Assembly: GCA_965658745.1 (NCBI GenBank)
Contig: CBFHTK010000003.1
Location: forward strand, 248,001 to 312,000
Source of the DNA: JAHDFB01 sp965658745
Lineage (GTDB): Bacteria > Bacteroidota > Bacteroidia > Chitinophagales > Saprospiraceae
Reading direction: 5' to 3'
DNA: 64,000 bases
Of the stretch, positions 9,167 to 17,803 are shown piece after piece. A program made the position numbers and the translations under genes. Each line of letters begins with the position of its first letter. Within the stretch, counting starts at the first letter, position 1. Below the pieces are notes generated by a model that saw only the letters and a program-made list of their open reading frames with translations, did no database searches and was not told where the DNA came from.

Positions 9167-9592
9167 TTACTTTTGAAGCCATTCGACCGCTTCTTGATAT
9201 CCCAAAAGTCCTCGACCAACTATATGATGATCACACACATCAGTGAGATAAGAGTGATGTCGAAAGCTTTCTCGTGCGTAAATATCACTTATATGAACTT
9301 CAACAACCTTCTCAGGAATTGCTTTAATAGTATCTGCAATTGCAATAGAAGTATGTGTGTATCCGGCAGCATTCAATACAATTCCCCAACTATTGAGTCC
9401 ATACTCTTGAAGCAAATCAATAATTTTTCCTTCAGAATTTGTCTGCTCATATGCCAAGTTCAAATTTGCATACTTTGATTTTAATTTTGCAAAGTAACAC
9501 TCAAAAGTTTCGCTACCATAAATTTCAGGTTCTCTAGTCCCTAGAAGGTTCAGATTTGGTCCATTGAGAATAAGAATATTGTGATAAGCCAT
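9167..9592 (-). CDS. aroQ: 3-dehydroquinate dehydratase, type II
   Basis: Catalyses dehydration of 3-dehydroquinate to 3-dehydroshikimate, the third step of the shikimate pathway, as a cytoplasmic dodecamer. The length (141 residues) is normal for type II enzymes. Visible motifs are LNGPNLNLLGTREPEIYG at the N-terminus with the catalytic Tyr25, NAAGYTHTSIAIADTI, EVHISDIYARESFRHHS with the conserved His and Arg, and GLLGYQEAVEWL at the end. It stands alone on the minus strand, separated from recQ by a terminator. Confidence 0.95.
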   Translation of the reverse strand: MAYHNILILNGPNLNLLGTREPEIYGSETFECYFAKLKSKYANLNLAYEQTNSEGKIIDLLQEYGLNSWGIVLNAAGYTHTSIAIADTIKAIPEKVVEVHISDIYARESFRHHSYLTDVCDHHIVGRGLLGYQEAVEWLQK

Positions 9593-9604
9593 ACGGTCTA
9601 ATAA

Positions 9605-9638
9605 ATAAAAAGTCCTTCTAGTCTAAAACCAGAAGGAC
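9605..9638 (-). terminator. Rho-independent terminator of recQ
   Basis: On the minus strand an 8-bp perfect stem (GTCCTTCT at 9612-9619 with AGAAGGAC at 9631-9638) is followed by a T-rich tract. It lies between recQ and aroQ. Confidence 0.8.
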
Positions 9639-9681
9639 AATATTAGTGATTTTTTTTGGACGATAAGTCCTCCCATTCTCT

Positions 9682-11880
9682 TTAGTTTACTACCTCTGAT
9701 AAGAATTTCAACCTCATTATTTTAATTTCCTCATAAGTGATATCATCCTCTTTGAGCTCATTGAAGGCCTCATCAACCGAATCATTATCAGCATCTGCGA
9801 AATAATCCATGACATCTTCTTGTGTATATTCGTCGATGTTTTCTTCAATATAATACGTAAGATCCAACTTGGTACCAGCAGAAACAATCATATTCATTTC
9901 ATCAAGTATTTCTTCAAAATTTAGACCTACACTTGAGGCAATGTCCTCTAATGGTAACTTTTTATCTATTCCTTGAATTATCGTAATCTTATTCTTGGAT
10001 TTATTTGCGACTTGTCTCACAACATAATCTTGAGGACGCTCAATTTCGTTTTCCTCAACATAAGACTTGATCAATTCAATGAATTTTGATCCATACTTAT
10101 CAAGTTTTCCCGCGCTGACTCCACTAATCTTCACCATATCCTCCCTGTTGGCGGGATAATACGTAGCCATATCAATAAGCGAAGGGTCGCCAAAAATAAT
10201 CCAAGGTTTAACATCTAGTCTTTTGGCTTCTTTTAGCCTCAGCTCCTTTAGCATTTTGAAAAGTGGTTCATCTAAAGCAGTACCTGAATCAGACTTTGAA
10301 TCGAGAGAGCTTTCCATCTCTTCGTAATTATGATTTGTTGTGATCTGAACGGGTACTGGTGATTTCAAGAATGAATGACCTGATTCTGATAACTTGATCA
10401 AACCGTAACTCTCTATATCTTTATAAACCAAACCTAAGAGGAGCATTTGTCTTATTACAGAATTCCAATGCAACTCTGTTTTATCTTTTCCACACCCAAA
10501 GAGAGGCAAGCGATCAAACTTGTAATCCTTCATTTCTTTGGTATTATTTCCGAATGTGAAATCAACCAATGTCTTTACTGTGTAATTCTCATTTAAAGCT
10601 ACTATTACATCCAATGCCATCTTGACATCATCTTTAGCTTCAATTATCGGCTTAGGATTTCGGCAGTTATCACATAGATCTCCACAAGACTCTTGCTTGA
10701 AAGCTTCCCCAAAATAATTCAATAGAAAAACTCGTCGACAAGAACCAGTCTCCACATATGCTATCATTTCTTCAAGCAATTGACCTCCCATTTCTCGCTC
10801 TGCTACGGTCTTGTCTCTCAAGAATTTCTCAAGCCTGTTTATATCCTTGTAGGCGTAGTAAGCGATACATCTTGACTGTAAACCATCTCGTCCTGCTCGA
10901 CCTGTTTCCTGATAGTAGTTCTCAATACTCTTCGGAATATCATAATGAAAGACAAACCGTACATCTGGCTTGTCAATTCCCATGCCGAAGGCAATTGTTG
11001 CTACAATTACGTCTATATCTTCCATCAAAAAACCATCCTGAATACTTGATCTCAATTTAGCGTCAAGCCCAGCATGATATGGCGCAGCATTCACGCCATT
11101 AACTTTGAGTAATTCAGCAATTTTCTCTGTAGTCTTTCTAGCTTGCACGTAGATGATTCCAGATTGTCCAGGCATCGATTTGATGACCTGAATCATATTT
11201 TGTATCGTCTTTTCACCACTGACCTTTGGACGAACTTCATAAACAAGATTATCTCTATTAAATGAAGAAAAGAAGGTCTTATGGTTCTCCATATCCAGAT
11301 TCTTAACAATATCAGACTGAACTTTTGGAGTTGCTGTCGCAGTAAGAGCGATAATAGGTATCTCACTATTAATCGCCTTGATCATTTCTCTGATTCGTCG
11401 ATACTCAGGTCTGAAATCATGTCCCCATTCAGAAATACAATGAGCTTCATCAACCGCAACGAAAGACAATGGAACAGAGCTAAAAAAAGCAATATTCTCT
11501 TCCTTAGTCAAAGTCTCAGGGGCAACAAAAAGCAACTTTGTTTTTCCATCAACAATATCACTCATCACCTCTTTTTGTTGAGTTTTATTTAACGATGAGT
11601 TCAAAAAATGTGCAACTGAGCGATCTTCGCAGTGCGCTCTTACGGAGTCTACTTGATTCTTCATCAAAGCAATCAACGGAGAAATAACGAGAGCTGTTCC
11701 TTCCATTAACAATGCTGGCAATTGATAACACAAAGACTTACCCCCTCCGGTAGGCATAAGTACGAAGGTGTCATTTCCATCCATGACATGATGGATAATT
11801 TCCTCTTGTTGTCCTTTGAAACTCTCAAATCCAAAGTACTTTTTTAATCCAGCTTTAAGATCTATTTGTTCTGCAATCAT
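9682..11880 (-). CDS. recQ: ATP-dependent DNA helicase RecQ
   Basis: A 732-residue 3'-5' DNA helicase of recombination and replication-fork repair. Domains in order: DEAD helicase core with Walker A MPTGGGKS (about residues 42-49) and VDEAHCISEWGHDFRPEY; helicase C with YHAGL and QETGRAGRDG; RecQ zinc-binding region with GSCRR and CGDLCDNC; winged helix (RQC); an HRDC domain (about 550-630); and a C-terminal helix-turn-helix-like extension. The ATG at 11880 is chosen over an upstream TTG at 11904 because the family begins just ahead of the LKKYFGFESFKGQQEE segment. It is divergent from the kdsD-type gene, with a 488-base region between. Confidence 0.96.
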   Translation of the reverse strand: MIAEQIDLKAGLKKYFGFESFKGQQEEIIHHVMDGNDTFVLMPTGGGKSLCYQLPALLMEGTALVISPLIALMKNQVDSVRAHCEDRSVAHFLNSSLNKTQQKEVMSDIVDGKTKLLFVAPETLTKEENIAFFSSVPLSFVAVDEAHCISEWGHDFRPEYRRIREMIKAINSEIPIIALTATATPKVQSDIVKNLDMENHKTFFSSFNRDNLVYEVRPKVSGEKTIQNMIQVIKSMPGQSGIIYVQARKTTEKIAELLKVNGVNAAPYHAGLDAKLRSSIQDGFLMEDIDVIVATIAFGMGIDKPDVRFVFHYDIPKSIENYYQETGRAGRDGLQSRCIAYYAYKDINRLEKFLRDKTVAEREMGGQLLEEMIAYVETGSCRRVFLLNYFGEAFKQESCGDLCDNCRNPKPIIEAKDDVKMALDVIVALNENYTVKTLVDFTFGNNTKEMKDYKFDRLPLFGCGKDKTELHWNSVIRQMLLLGLVYKDIESYGLIKLSESGHSFLKSPVPVQITTNHNYEEMESSLDSKSDSGTALDEPLFKMLKELRLKEAKRLDVKPWIIFGDPSLIDMATYYPANREDMVKISGVSAGKLDKYGSKFIELIKSYVEENEIERPQDYVVRQVANKSKNKITIIQGIDKKLPLEDIASSVGLNFEEILDEMNMIVSAGTKLDLTYYIEENIDEYTQEDVMDYFADADNDSVDEAFNELKEDDITYEEIKIMRLKFLSEVVN

Positions 11881-12368
11881 TATAGTATTAGTTAGATATG
11901 GCAAAGAACTAAATGTCTATTCTCAACACATGATTTTTCAATCAACTCAACAAGATGATACTCAATTGTGTTCAGTCACATTTAATAAAAATCGGTTGAA
12001 TCCGATCAAAGTTTCCCATTGTGCATTTTGAAAAATGCAACATATAAATATAACATTTAAAAACTTTAAGTTAACAGTAAATTGAATTTTATTTCCTAGA
12101 CGCAAATCGCTTTACAGCAAACTAAAATTTGTTTTGTCTATCAAATTATTGGCCAATGTGCTTAAATACCATCAACCAAATTTAAATCATGGCTATTAGC
12201 CAAAGACAAAAGTTTAAACTAATATATAGACGAATCATTGTGTTGGAAACACATATATTTTGACACAGAGTCAAAAAAATGAAATTTTGACCCAATCTAT
12301 ACTTTAGAATGGATTTAATGACATGAAGTGATTGTAGAAGCTATATTTTTACGCAAAACTTACAAACT
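11881..12368. promoter_or_regulatory. Divergent intergenic region between recQ and the sugar-phosphate isomerase gene
   Basis: 488 AT-rich bases without a credible gene. The visible structure is three alternating copies of one 7-mer: TTTTGAC at 12258-12264, its complement GTCAAAA at 12270-12276, and TTTTGAC again at 12285-12291. There is also a short hairpin, TGGCT-att-AGCCA, near 12190. A TATATTTT resembling a -7 box lies at 12342-12349, just before the GTG start. Confidence 0.5.
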
Positions 12369-13325
12369 GTGAATATTCAACAACGCGGAAAGGAAACTAT
12401 TCTTAAGGAAGCTGAAGCTTTACGAAATCTTGCTGATAGCTTGTCAGAAGATTTCGAACTAGTTGTCGAAAAAATTCTGAGCTCAAAAGGTCGAGTGATT
12501 ATTACTGGCGTTGGCAAATCAGCAATTGTTGCTCAAAAGATTGTAGCAACTTTCAATAGTACTGGCACACAAGCAATCTTTATGCATGCAGCTGATGCTG
12601 TACATGGAGATCTAGGTATGATTGATGAGAAAGATATAATTATCTGCATCTCAAAAAGTGGAAGTACAAGCGAATTGAGAGTTCTGGTCCCTATTCTTAG
12701 AAATTACGGAGTATTCATTATAGGTATGACAGCTGAAATCAATTCGTTCCTAGCTCAACAATCAGATCTCCTTCTACACACACCAATGAAGGAAGAAGCA
12801 GATCCCAACAAACTAGCGCCAACTACTTCAACTACTCTACAGAGTGCAATGGGTGACGCACTGGCTATCAGTCTGCTCTCTCTCAGAGGCTTTACCCCAG
12901 CGCATTTTGCGAAATACCACCCAGGTGGTCTTTTAGGCAAACAACTATACCTTAAAGTAAATGATCTAATCGGACCTTCGGACAATCCTCAAGTCTCAGA
13001 TTCTACTTCGATTAAAGAAATCCTTCTCAATATGAGTCAATTTCGATTGGGGGCAACAGCAGTTACTAATAATTCGGATGAAATTATAGGAATTATTACA
13101 GACGGTGATTTGCGTAGGTGGTTTCAAAAAGAGTTACCCGCCCAGGATGCAATTGCAAAGAATATAATGACAAAATCACTAAAGTCAATCGAAAAAACAG
13201 AATTGGCTATATCAGCTTTTCGTCTTATGACTAAATATGAAATCACTCAACTGCCCGTACTTGACGGTGGTAAGTACATTGGAATGATTCACATGAATAG
13301 TCTACTTCGAGAAGGCTTTGTGTAA
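12369..13325 (+). CDS. kdsD: KpsF/GutQ-type sugar-phosphate isomerase (arabinose-5-phosphate isomerase)
   Basis: A 318-residue cytoplasmic enzyme that interconverts ribulose-5-phosphate and arabinose-5-phosphate, the first step to KDO of lipopolysaccharide. An N-terminal SIS domain (about residues 30-165) carries GKSAIVAQKIVATF, HGDLGMI and SKSGSTSELR. PTTSTTLQSAMGDALAI and FAKYHPGGLLGKQL follow, as in KdsD. Two CBS domains fill the C-terminal half (about 200-318). The start is GTG at 12369, just after the promoter-like TATATTTT. The divergent neighbour is recQ. Confidence 0.9.
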   Translation: MNIQQRGKETILKEAEALRNLADSLSEDFELVVEKILSSKGRVIITGVGKSAIVAQKIVATFNSTGTQAIFMHAADAVHGDLGMIDEKDIIICISKSGSTSELRVLVPILRNYGVFIIGMTAEINSFLAQQSDLLLHTPMKEEADPNKLAPTTSTTLQSAMGDALAISLLSLRGFTPAHFAKYHPGGLLGKQLYLKVNDLIGPSDNPQVSDSTSIKEILLNMSQFRLGATAVTNNSDEIIGIITDGDLRRWFQKELPAQDAIAKNIMTKSLKSIEKTELAISAFRLMTKYEITQLPVLDGGKYIGMIHMNSLLREGFV

Positions 13326-13396
13326 AAAGCATTCCGCTCCTCTATTCTTCCTTTATTAGAAAAATTTCTCATATCAATAATTGGACTAAATTCAAT

Positions 13397-13711
13397 CTAG
13401 ACAAGAGCGTCAATTTTCTTTCTAAGTGTTTTTTCCGAACCCATTCCTAGCATCGAATCCTTTATCTTGTTTTCCTTCATGAAGAAAAGTGCCGGGATAC
13501 TTCTCACCCTAAATTTCGCTGCAAGTTCTTTCTGTTTGTCAACATTTGCAGTGACTATTGTTACTGTTTCTTCATATTCTTTAGAAAGCTTATCTACTAT
13601 TGGAAGCAATGACTGACATGGACCATACCAGTCGGCGTAGAAATCGATTACGAAAGGTTTTCCGCTTTTTACTAAATCATTGAATTGCTTATTACTTGTT
13701 ATAGTTGTCAT
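13397..13711 (-). CDS. Thioredoxin-fold protein with WYGPC in place of WCGPC
   Basis: A 104-residue single-domain thioredoxin by length and pattern: FVIDFYADWYGPCQS at residues 20-34, then VDKQKELAAKFRVRSIPALFF with the cis-proline at residue 73. The first cysteine of the WCGPC active site is a tyrosine (Y29, codon TAT), and only C32 remains. Normal disulfide exchange needs the first cysteine, so ordinary thioredoxin activity is unlikely if the sequence is right. A single-base change (TGT to TAT) or a base-calling error would also explain it. It is monocistronic and convergent with the kdsD-type gene. Confidence 0.85.
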   Translation of the reverse strand: MTTITSNKQFNDLVKSGKPFVIDFYADWYGPCQSLLPIVDKLSKEYEETVTIVTANVDKQKELAAKFRVRSIPALFFMKENKIKDSMLGMGSEKTLRKKIDALV

Positions 13712-14013
13712 ATTCTATCTTTATTGTTAAGTATCTGCCGCAAATATCAGCGCATCTTAGGCATTTGTTCTTGTCTAGTTTTCCCTTTGACTTGACAATT
13801 TCACACTATATCTTAACTAGTTCTTGAGGGTCTAGATTTTCATATATGAAAAAAGTTAAACTATACCTCAAATTCTTCATTCAATGACTATCTTTGTCGT
13901 TTAATGCTAGAATGAATACAAGCACATTTATTAGCTTTGGTTTGCTCTAGCTTTTTATGTTATACGCGTAGGTATTTATTGTACTGCAAAGCGTGAAAAC
14001 CAACTCAGAAAAC
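13712..14013 (+). promoter_or_regulatory. purA upstream region with two -7-like elements
   Basis: About 300 bases without a gene. Two exact TAnnTTTG matches occur, TATCTTTG at 13889-13896 and TAGCTTTG at 13932-13939, giving leaders of about 110 and 70 bases. Neither has a good TTG at the -33 spacing. No riboswitch was recognised. Confidence 0.4.
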
Positions 14014-15282
14014 ATGGCAGTTGATGTAATTCTAGGACTCCAATGGGGAGACGAAGGAAAAGGAAAAATTGTTGATTATTTGGCTGCTCAATACGATGTA
14101 GTTTGCAGATTTCAAGGAGGCCCGAATGCTGGGCACACTATTGTAATCGGTGATCAAAAATATGTGCTTCACACAATTCCATCAGGAATTTTTCGAGAGA
14201 ATATTATGAATGTTGTTGGCAATGGTGTCGTACTTGATCCGATAACTTTTGACAAAGAGATTCAGAAACTTGAATCGGCAAATATTCCATTTAAAGACAG
14301 ACTCCTTCTATCCAAAAAAGCACATCTTATTCTTCCAACTCATCGGATGCTTGATGCTGCGAGTGAGGCTTCGAAAGGAAAATTGAAAATAGGATCTACT
14401 CTGAAAGGAATAGGACCTACTTACATGGACAAAACAGGTAGAAATGGCTTGAGAATCGGTGATATAATGTTGCCAGATTTCATAGATAGATACAATAGAT
14501 TAAAGGAGAAGCATCTAGGTATGCTTGCTAATTACGATTCGATCGACTTCGATCTAGAAGGAGAAGAGAAACTTTGGATGAGCTGCATTGAAAAGTTGAA
14601 AACGCTTCAACAAATCAACTGTGAGTATTATGTAAATGCGCAGATAAAAGCTGGAAAGAAAATTCTCGCAGAAGGCGCTCAAGGATCAATGCTCGACATA
14701 GATTATGGAACTTATCCTTATGTAACTTCAAGTAATACAATTACTGCAGGAGTATGTACGGGACTAGGAATTGCTCCACATCTTATAGGCGAAGTCATAG
14801 GCATTACAAAAGCTTACTGTACAAGAGTGGGCTCGGGACCATTCCCTTCAGAATTGCATGGAAGCGTAGGAGAGCGTCTCAGAAAGTTGGGTAGTGAATT
14901 TGGAGCGACGACGGGACGACCGAGAAGATGTGGGTGGATTGACATTCCGCAGCTTAATTACACTATCATGATCAATGGTGTTACTCAACTAGTTATAACT
15001 AAGATGGATGTACTAAATGAGTTTGAAGAGATTTCAATGGCTGCCAAGTACAGATATGATGGTGAATCACATGATGAAGTACCATATGATATGGATGGCA
15101 CACAAACTGATGTCGAAATAGAGAATATTGATGGTTGGCAACAATCCCTTGACGGCATAACGGATTATGAAAAACTTCCTTCTACTGCTCAATCTTACTT
15201 AGCTACATTGGAGAATAAGTTGGGAACAAAAGTAACGATGGTATCTACTGGACCGAAAAGATCAGAACTAATCATTCGATAA
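14014..15282 (+). CDS. purA: Adenylosuccinate synthetase
   Basis: Makes adenylosuccinate from IMP, aspartate and GTP, the first committed step to AMP. The 422-residue protein has the N-terminal P-loop-like GLQWGDEGKGKIVD, NAGHTIV with the catalytic His, GIGPTYMDK, EGAQGSMLDIDYGTYPYVTS, TRVGSGPFPSEL and TTGRPRRCGWID. The ATG at 14014 (MAVDVILGLQ) matches how family members begin; a GTG at 13993 would add seven residues with no family counterpart. A tRNA gene with its own promoter follows on the same strand. Confidence 0.96.
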   Translation: MAVDVILGLQWGDEGKGKIVDYLAAQYDVVCRFQGGPNAGHTIVIGDQKYVLHTIPSGIFRENIMNVVGNGVVLDPITFDKEIQKLESANIPFKDRLLLSKKAHLILPTHRMLDAASEASKGKLKIGSTLKGIGPTYMDKTGRNGLRIGDIMLPDFIDRYNRLKEKHLGMLANYDSIDFDLEGEEKLWMSCIEKLKTLQQINCEYYVNAQIKAGKKILAEGAQGSMLDIDYGTYPYVTSSNTITAGVCTGLGIAPHLIGEVIGITKAYCTRVGSGPFPSELHGSVGERLRKLGSEFGATTGRPRRCGWIDIPQLNYTIMINGVTQLVITKMDVLNEFEEISMAAKYRYDGESHDEVPYDMDGTQTDVEIENIDGWQQSLDGITDYEKLPSTAQSYLATLENKLGTKVTMVSTGPKRSELIIR

Positions 15283-15309
15283 GTTGAAGAGACATATTTT
15301 CGAATTAGT

Positions 15310-15341
15310 TTGGTATAAAACAGCAAATTACCTTAATTTTG
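15310..15341 (+). promoter_or_regulatory. Promoter of the CAT-anticodon tRNA
   Basis: TTG at 15310-15312 and TAATTTTG at 15334-15341, with 21 bases between, fit the Bacteroidota TTG/TAnnTTTG pattern. The tRNA begins 54 bases downstream. Confidence 0.6.
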
Positions 15342-15395
15342 CGCTCAGTCAGAATAAAGACGATAAATTCCTAAGGGAATTCTCGAAAATAAACC

Positions 15396-15469
15396 GGTCC
15401 TATAGCTCAGTTGGTTAGAGCACCTGACTCATAATCAGGTGGCCCAAGGTTCAAGTCCTTGTGGGACCA
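15396..15469 (+). tRNA. tRNA with CAT anticodon (Ile2 or elongator Met)
   Basis: Full 74-base cloverleaf: acceptor GGTCCTA/TGGGACC, D-arm GCTC/GAGC, anticodon arm CCTGA-CTCATAA-TCAGG with anticodon CAT, T-arm CAAGG-TTCAAGT-CCTTG, discriminator A. CCA is not encoded. A CAT anticodon fits initiator or elongator tRNA-Met, or tRNA-Ile2 whose C34 is modified to lysidine by TilS. The A-T-closed acceptor with G1-C72 excludes an initiator of the usual mismatch type. C4-G69 and C5-G68 are shared with E. coli tRNA-Ile2 and not with its elongator Met, so Ile2 is slightly favoured. Confidence 0.92.
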
Positions 15470-15472
15470 CTT

Positions 15473-15507
15473 AAGCCCTGTTAATCCTTGGATTTTCGGG
15501 GCTTTTT
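15473..15507 (+). terminator. Rho-independent terminator after the tRNA
   Basis: AAGCCC pairs with GGGCTT around an inner AATCC/GGATT stem and is followed by TTTTT. Confidence 0.7.
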
Positions 15508-15522
15508 AGCACAAATTCTGCC

Positions 15523-16440
15523 TTATCCTTTCTTGAATACAATATTGTCAGATTCGACATCCTTTGATTCTAGAAAATCAGCAATGTTCTTGACTTCTTC
15601 GATTTTACCTTTTCTATCAATAATATAGGAATCATATCCAAGCGAACGCAATAGTTTCTCTGCATTCAAATGAGCTTCATTGCCTCTCTTCTCCGACAAG
15701 AACTCCATGACAATCAACGGAGCATTTTCTTCCAAATAGTCTCTGAATCCTTTTATAACCTGGTATTCTGCACCTTCAACATCAATTTTGATAATTTCCG
15801 GCTCTACGTGCTCCCGTTCAGCAAACTTGTCAAGTGTTACACTTTTAACTTTTACTGCAGTGGGTTTGCTATTTGTAAACCACGACTCGTTCTTGAACTG
15901 ATCAGCATCCAACGTATTGTACTCTGAATAAAGGTTTGGAAATTCATAGAACTCTAGAAATGAAGAAGAATCGGAAACCGCTAAATTATTACTTATCACA
16001 TTGGCACAATCCGATGCATTCTTTTCCAAAATTCTGTAGGTCTTGGGTGAAGCTTCAAAGGAATAAACTTTTCCTAGCTGACCGACCAACCTTGAAGCAA
16101 GCATAGAAAAATAGCCATAATGTGCCCCTATGTCGAAAAACACATCTTGCTCATTTAGATTGCTTATCAAAAATTTCGCTAGACGTATCTCTGAATCATG
16201 CGATTTACCTCCGGTCAGATATATATCGGTGCTTGAAGGCAGCAATAAAGTCATTTCAGAACCTAAGAAAGTTTGTGCTCTAACTTTTTTCTCCTTTCTC
16301 TTTCTTTTATAGATAAGCTCTCTAAAAAGTATTGCATTGAGGTACTTATATGGATTTGATAGCATACGAGTAATCTTCGAAGCAGACGCAATTGTCTCAA
16401 CTTGTTTTAATCCTTCAGATAATTTCTCTTTCAGCATCAT
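15523..16440 (-). CDS. FkbM family methyltransferase
   Basis: A 305-residue SAM-dependent methyltransferase. The SAM-binding fold begins at DVFFDIGAHYGYFSMLASRL (about residue 95), with YSFEASPKTYRILEKN next. The FkbM signature IIKIDVEGAEYQVIKGF lies near residue 220 and VMEFLSE close to the end. FkbM-type enzymes O-methylate sugars, polyketides or other small molecules, and in Bacteroidota they often lie near polysaccharide genes; the substrate here is unknown. Two adjacent ATG codons (16440 and 16437) could serve as start. A minus-strand TAGCTTTG (16487-16494) lies 47 bases upstream. Confidence 0.85.
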   Translation of the reverse strand: MMLKEKLSEGLKQVETIASASKITRMLSNPYKYLNAILFRELIYKRKRKEKKVRAQTFLGSEMTLLLPSSTDIYLTGGKSHDSEIRLAKFLISNLNEQDVFFDIGAHYGYFSMLASRLVGQLGKVYSFEASPKTYRILEKNASDCANVISNNLAVSDSSSFLEFYEFPNLYSEYNTLDADQFKNESWFTNSKPTAVKVKSVTLDKFAEREHVEPEIIKIDVEGAEYQVIKGFRDYLEENAPLIVMEFLSEKRGNEAHLNAEKLLRSLGYDSYIIDRKGKIEEVKNIADFLESKDVESDNIVFKKG

Positions 16441-16486
16441 TTTGTGACTTAATAACCATAACTACGAATAGCCTTTCTATTATGCG

Positions 16487-16494
16487 CAAAGCTA
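16487..16494 (-). promoter_or_regulatory. Candidate -7 element TAGCTTTG for the FkbM gene
   Basis: Exact TAnnTTTG on the minus strand, 47 bases before the FkbM start codon. The -33 TTG is not at standard spacing. Confidence 0.4.
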
Positions 16495-16621
16495 TTACAT
16501 TATAGATATCAAACATACAAAAACTAGTAAGCTATTCACAATTACAGGACTGGGATAGGCTAAATCGAAGATACTAAGATTACGGTCTTCGTTTTCAACT
16601 CTCCAAGATTACTTTTTATTA

Positions 16622-16629
16622 TAAATTTG
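16622..16629 (+). promoter_or_regulatory. Candidate -7 element TAAATTTG for the oxidoreductase operon
   Basis: Exact TAnnTTTG on the plus strand. Transcription would start near 16636, so it supports the ATG at 16652 over the TTG at 16634. Confidence 0.5.
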
Positions 16630-16651
16630 TATTTTGGATCAAAAAGTAGAT

Positions 16652-17803
16652 ATGCGGAAAATAAGGATGGGCATGGTAGGTGGAGGAAGAGGTGCTTTCA
16701 TCGGTGCAGTGCATAGAATGGCAGCAGCCTTAGATGGACAGATCGAATTAGTCTGCGGTGCATTTTCCAGCAGTCCTGATAAGTCTAAGGCAAGTGGTCA
16801 AGATCTCTATTTAGACCCCGAAAGATGCTACGATAGTTACATAGAAATGATAGAAACAGAGGCTAAACTTCCTGACAATCAAAAAATGGATATTGTTTCT
16901 ATTGTTACACCCAACCATATGCATTTTGCCCCAGCTAAACTTGCTCTAGAGCATGGTTTTCATGTAATATGCGATAAGCCGCTGTGCTTCGATATGAATG
17001 AAGCTCAAGAATTAAAAAAATTGGTTGATAATTCAGGTTTGATTTTTGCGCTGACTCATAATTATACAGGCTATCCAATGGTCAAACAGGCGAAACAAAT
17101 GATAGCACACCACGAATTAGGTCAAATTAGACGTGTGGTTGTTGAATATCCCCAAGGCTGGCTCAGTACAAGACTTGAATCATCCGATCAGAAACAAGCT
17201 TCGTGGAGAACAGATCCTTCAAAATCGGGCAAAGCCGGCGCAATTGGCGACATAGGAACCCATGCCGAAAATCTCGCTGAGTATATGACAGGTCTACAGA
17301 TCTCAGAAATCTGCGCAGATTTACATACACATCTTGAAGGTCGACAACTCGATGACGATGGCTCGGTACTCCTTCGCTTTGAAAATGGTGCACGTGGTTT
17401 ACTTTACGCAAGTCAGATATCCGCTGGAGAAGAAAACGGCTTGAAAATAAGGATCTATGGAGAACTAGGAGGGGTCGAATGGACGCAAATGGAACCAAAT
17501 TCACTTTGGGTTAAATGGCTTGATAAACCTACCCAACTCTATCGAACTGGTGTTGGTGAGCTATATCCTGAAACGATAGCGCATACTAGAATTCCTGCAG
17601 GACATCCAGAAGGTTATCTGGAAGCGTTTGCCAACATATATAGAAATGTTGCAAAGTGCATTCAAGCAAGATTAGAAGGAAAAATTGTAGATAAAATCTA
17701 CCAAGACTATCCAACGGTTGACGATGGAATACGAGGTATGCATTTCATAGATAAAGTCGTAGAAAGCGGCAATAACGACAATCAAAAATGGATTAAACTT
17801 TAA
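16652..17803 (+). CDS. Gfo/Idh/MocA family NAD(P)-dependent oxidoreductase
   Basis: A 383-residue cytoplasmic dehydrogenase, usually acting on sugars, inositols or their derivatives. The N-terminal Rossmann fold shows GMVGGGRGAFIGAVHR. VTPNHMHFAPAKLALEHGFH and ICDKPLCFDMNEAQEL follow, where DKP is the EKP-type motif with the catalytic lysine. The C-terminal substrate domain includes GDIGTHAENLAEYMTG. The stop codon directly abuts the ATG of the next gene (a TIM-barrel isomerase). Such pairs commonly act together on one sugar. The exact substrate is not visible. Confidence 0.9.
   Translation: MRKIRMGMVGGGRGAFIGAVHRMAAALDGQIELVCGAFSSSPDKSKASGQDLYLDPERCYDSYIEMIETEAKLPDNQKMDIVSIVTPNHMHFAPAKLALEHGFHVICDKPLCFDMNEAQELKKLVDNSGLIFALTHNYTGYPMVKQAKQMIAHHELGQIRRVVVEYPQGWLSTRLESSDQKQASWRTDPSKSGKAGAIGDIGTHAENLAEYMTGLQISEICADLHTHLEGRQLDDDGSVLLRFENGARGLLYASQISAGEENGLKIRIYGELGGVEWTQMEPNSLWVKWLDKPTQLYRTGVGELYPETIAHTRIPAGHPEGYLEAFANIYRNVAKCIQARLEGKIVDKIYQDYPTVDDGIRGMHFIDKVVESGNNDNQKWIKL

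Noticed and set aside
9605..9638. Hairpin between recQ and aroQ considered as an attenuator or small RNA
   Set aside because: The perfect stem followed by a T-rich tract on the recQ strand is explained by a simple terminator.
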